Assembly (NCBI GenBank): GCA_021151525.1
Contig: JAGKXD010000097.1
Span: 1-16,604 of the forward strand
Length of the DNA stretch: 16,604 nucleotides
Direction: 5' to 3'
Origin: Cellvibrionaceae bacterium
Lineage (GTDB): Bacteria; Pseudomonadota; Gammaproteobacteria; Pseudomonadales; Cellvibrionaceae
The notes beneath the pieces were generated by a model, which was not told the origin of the DNA, did no database searches, and was given only the letters and a program-made list of their open reading frames with translations. Position 1 is the first letter of the stretch; each line of letters begins with the position of its first letter. Position numbers and translations under genes: made by a program. This document shows, piece by piece, positions 14,166-16,604 of this stretch.

Positions 14166-15653
14166 ATGCTTGAAGCCTTTGATTTTGTTCTTTTTGGTGG
14201 CGCTGGTGACTTGGCGTTACGCAAATTAATCCCGGGTTTATTTCGCGCCCATCGCAACGGCGAACTGCCTGAAGGAACTCGCATTATTCCAACCCTGCGC
14301 AACGCGCAAATGGTTCTTGAATACAAAGACAAAGTGCGTGACGCTGCGCAAAAACATCTGAATAAAGATGAGTTTGAAGCGACGGCGTGGGATAGTTTTG
14401 CAACGATTATTTTCCCGGTGTTTATTGATATTTCTAAATTGGATGACAAATGGGCTGCATTGGCCGAGTTGTTAAACAAGGGCGAAAACCGTCAACGCGT
14501 TTTCTATCTTTCAACACCACCTTCAGTATTTAGCGATGCCTGTAAGCACTTACACGAAAGTGGTTTGATCACCAAATACGCGCGCGTCGTGGTAGAAAAA
14601 CCACTCGGTTACGATGCAAAAACGGCTGAAGAAATTAACAGCAGCATTGCAGAATATTTCAAAGAAGAAGCTATTTTCCGTATCGATCATTACCTCGGTA
14701 AAGAAACTGTACAAAACTTGTTGGCGCTGCGTTTTGCCAACGGTATTTTTGAACATTTGTGGGATGCTCGCACAATCGATAACGTGCAAATCACCATTTC
14801 TGAAACCGTTGGTTTGGAAGGTCGTGCGAGTTTTTATGACGGTGCTGGTGCGCTGCGCGATATGGTGCAAAACCACATTTTGCAATTGTTGTGTTTGGTG
14901 GCCATGGAATCGCCCAACAAAATGACGGCTGATCGTATCCGCGCTGAAAAATTAAAAGTGCTGGAAAGTCTTCGTCCTTTAACTGGTAATACAGTGAAAT
15001 ACAACACCGTGCGTGGTCAATACGTAGCGGGTCAAATGGACGGCCAACAAGTTCCTGGTTATTTGGATGAATTAGGTCAACCCAGTAACACTGAAACCTT
15101 TGTTGCGATTCGTGCACATATCGACAACTCACGCTGGGCGAACGTGCCTTTCTATTTGCGTACCGGCAAGCGTATGAAATCGCGCTTTGCAGAAATTGTT
15201 ATTCAATACAAAGATGTCGCTCACCGCGTTTATCCTGAGTCTGCAGGCAGCCCTGTGCCTAACCGTTTGGTGATTCGCTTGCAGCCGGAAGAGAGCATCA
15301 AAATCATTATGAACTCCAAAGATTTGGGTAAACACGAGACGCATTTGTCGCCAGTTGTGTTGAACCTGAATTTTGCTGATGCTTACAAAGATTTCTTCAG
15401 CGACGCCTATAAGCGTTTGATGTTGGATGCGGCGGCAAACGACCCAAGCTTGTTTATCCACCGCGCAGAAGTAGATGCAGCATGGGCGTGGATTGATCCG
15501 ATTATTGAAGCTTGGCAACGCCCCGAAAATAAGCCGCTCGGTTACATGGCGGGATCTTGGGGGCCGATTGCATCAGCGCAATTACTCGCCAGCGATGGCC
15601 GTAACTGGTTCAACCTCGATGAAGTCGGTGCTGATGCGGAGGAAAGCCACTAA
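14166..15653 (+). CDS. zwf: Glucose-6-phosphate 1-dehydrogenase
   Basis: This 495-residue cytosolic enzyme oxidises glucose-6-P to 6-phosphogluconolactone with NADP+ (or NAD+). The N-terminal nucleotide-binding loop is FGGAGDLALRKLIPGLF (10-26), with GGAGDL in place of the more common GASGDL. EKPLGYD (144-150) and the active-site signature RIDHYLGKE (172-180) are intact, as is RTGKRM further on. Length is normal. ATG 14166 has AGGA eight bases upstream. The stop codon overlaps the pgl start by one base (TAATG), so the two genes are almost certainly co-transcribed and translationally coupled. The enzyme opens both the oxidative pentose phosphate and Entner-Doudoroff routes. Confidence 0.97.
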   Translation: MLEAFDFVLFGGAGDLALRKLIPGLFRAHRNGELPEGTRIIPTLRNAQMVLEYKDKVRDAAQKHLNKDEFEATAWDSFATIIFPVFIDISKLDDKWAALAELLNKGENRQRVFYLSTPPSVFSDACKHLHESGLITKYARVVVEKPLGYDAKTAEEINSSIAEYFKEEAIFRIDHYLGKETVQNLLALRFANGIFEHLWDARTIDNVQITISETVGLEGRASFYDGAGALRDMVQNHILQLLCLVAMESPNKMTADRIRAEKLKVLESLRPLTGNTVKYNTVRGQYVAGQMDGQQVPGYLDELGQPSNTETFVAIRAHIDNSRWANVPFYLRTGKRMKSRFAEIVIQYKDVAHRVYPESAGSPVPNRLVIRLQPEESIKIIMNSKDLGKHETHLSPVVLNLNFADAYKDFFSDAYKRLMLDAAANDPSLFIHRAEVDAAWAWIDPIIEAWQRPENKPLGYMAGSWGPIASAQLLASDGRNWFNLDEVGADAEESH

Positions 15654-16363
15654 TGTTGACTGAGCGTTTGTTTGAAAATCGTCAAGACATGGTGGCGGCG
15701 CTGGAAGCTGAGTGCGTTGCTGCACTTAGCCAAGCAATCGAAGAGCGCGGTGAAGCAACATTTATGGTTTCCGGGGGCAGCACGCCGGAGCCACTCTACA
15801 AAAGCTTAAGCAATGTAGATTTAGACTGGGAATCGGTTTATATAGCGCTGGTTGACGAGCGCTGGGTCGATTTCGAGCACGACAAAAGTAACGAAGCGTT
15901 CACTGTAAAGCACCTCATCCAAAACAAAGCGGCAGTTGCCAATTTGATCGGCATGAAAAACACCGCCGAAACTGCGCAAGAAGGTTTGGCTGATTGTGAA
16001 GCCGCCTACCAGCAACTTGCACAGCCTTTTGATGTCACAATTCTCGGTATGGGTAACGACGGCCACACGGCGTCTTTGTTCCCGCACGCCAATGGCCTTG
16101 AGCCAGCCTTGAATCCTGATTCTCCTGAACTTTGCGCCGCTATTATTGCCCACCAAAGTGAAGTAACTGGCGCTATTACCGAAAGAATGACCTTGTCGCT
16201 CGCGGGTTTGTTGCGTTCCAGAACTTTAGTGCTATTAATTACTGGCGATGAAAAATTAGCCGTATTGCGCAAGGCTCAGGCTGGTACTGATGTTGCCGAA
16301 ATGCCGATTCGTGCTGTGCTGCAACAAGATCGCGTGCCGGTTGTGGTTTACTGGGCGCCGTAA
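15653..16363 (+). CDS. pgl: 6-phosphogluconolactonase (DevB/SOL type)
   Basis: This 236-residue cytosolic protein hydrolyses 6-phosphoglucono-delta-lactone, the product of Zwf, to 6-phosphogluconate. Family blocks are FMVSGGSTPEPLY (37-49), ALVDERWVDFEHDKSNE (65-81), the hallmark ILGMGNDGHTASLFPHA (130-146) and ITGDEK (196-201). Length is normal for the DevB-type enzyme. ATG 15653 shares one base with the zwf stop. A strong GGAGG within the end of zwf, ten bases upstream, supports this start. It is the last gene of the cluster; a repeat element follows within 16 bp rather than eda. Confidence 0.95.
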   Translation: MLTERLFENRQDMVAALEAECVAALSQAIEERGEATFMVSGGSTPEPLYKSLSNVDLDWESVYIALVDERWVDFEHDKSNEAFTVKHLIQNKAAVANLIGMKNTAETAQEGLADCEAAYQQLAQPFDVTILGMGNDGHTASLFPHANGLEPALNPDSPELCAAIIAHQSEVTGAITERMTLSLAGLLRSRTLVLLITGDEKLAVLRKAQAGTDVAEMPIRAVLQQDRVPVVVYWAP

Positions 16364-16378
16364 TTTATTTGTTAAATA

Positions 16379-16533
16379 GGGAGTCGTCATCCTCGCGCAG
16401 CGGGGATCCAGCTCTTGAGGGTTTTCATAACAGCAGAAGCTGGACTACTCGCTTCGTTCGCCCATTGGGCCAACCTGCGTTTGTTCAAAGCACCTTGTGC
16501 TTTAGTCCCGCTACGCGAGGATGACGATTCCCC
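16379..16533. repeat. Long palindromic extragenic element (MITE-like), same family as 8788-8826
   Basis: About 155 bp, bounded by near-perfect inverted ends of roughly 26 bp. The left end (16379-16406) starts GGGAGTCGTCATCCTCGCG and the right end (16506-16533) finishes GCGAGGATGACGATTCCC; the arms differ at about two positions. Inside are a second dyad TCCAGCT/AGCTGGA (from 16407 and around 16437-16443) and a small hairpin AAAGCAC-CTT-GTGCTTT. It holds no ORF. It lies just after pgl and may end the zwf-pgl transcript. The short copy at 8788 looks like the same element with its middle deleted. Confidence 0.75.
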
Positions 16534-16604
16534 AAAAGACTGGAATGCTAGTTTTTGCTTAGTGGCGATGGCTTCTCGAAAAAATTGAAAGTAAGTATTT
16601 ATCT

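Noticed and set aside
1..16604. CRISPR array, prophage, insertion sequence or toxin-antitoxin pair
   Set aside because: No spaced identical repeats, no transposase, integrase or phage protein, and no paired small genes were found.

Overview
The window reads as chromosomal DNA of a gammaproteobacterium, most likely from the Cellvibrio/Saccharophagus group. This is inferred from gene content, moderate GC and protein character. There is no phage, plasmid, transposase, tRNA or rRNA. Most genes are housekeeping or central metabolism, separated by fairly long non-coding stretches.

Layout: (1) 1-1663, minus: a molybdopterin oxidoreductase of the FdhF/YdeP type. It runs off the left edge and is broken near its N-terminus by a frame change that coincides with a missing segment. 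(2) 2149-5033: an exported TPR protein, a YghZ-like aldo/keto reductase on the minus strand (the two separated by a perfect bidirectional terminator), and a futalosine-hydrolase-like nucleosidase. (3) 5053-5379, minus: a stretch without an ORF that looks like a CsrB/RsmZ-type small RNA. It has 14 GGA motifs on one strand over about 200 nt, an intrinsic terminator, and two GacA/UvrY-like 18-bp boxes 22 bp apart in front of the promoter. It lies just downstream of ppnN. (4) 5390-7989, minus: ppnN and a ZntB/CorA-type transporter. (5) 8063-9928: a carboxylesterase and, convergent to it, a GH84 (O-GlcNAcase-like) protein without a signal peptide. Between them sits a palindromic repeat, and a longer copy of it lies at 16379-16533. 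(6) 10276-16363, plus: pgi, edd, zwf and pgl, the glucose-6-phosphate node and the upper Entner-Doudoroff pathway.

How they work together: Pgi interconverts fructose-6-P and glucose-6-P. Zwf and Pgl turn glucose-6-P into 6-phosphogluconate, and Edd dehydrates that to KDPG. The KDPG aldolase gene (eda) is not in the window. A CsrB-type RNA sequesters CsrA/RsmA, a global regulator of carbon metabolism, so its closeness to a central-carbon cluster is thematically consistent, but no direct link is shown. The small RNA is the most interesting item. The broken oxidoreductase, the cytoplasmic GH84 protein and the repeat pair are the next best leads.
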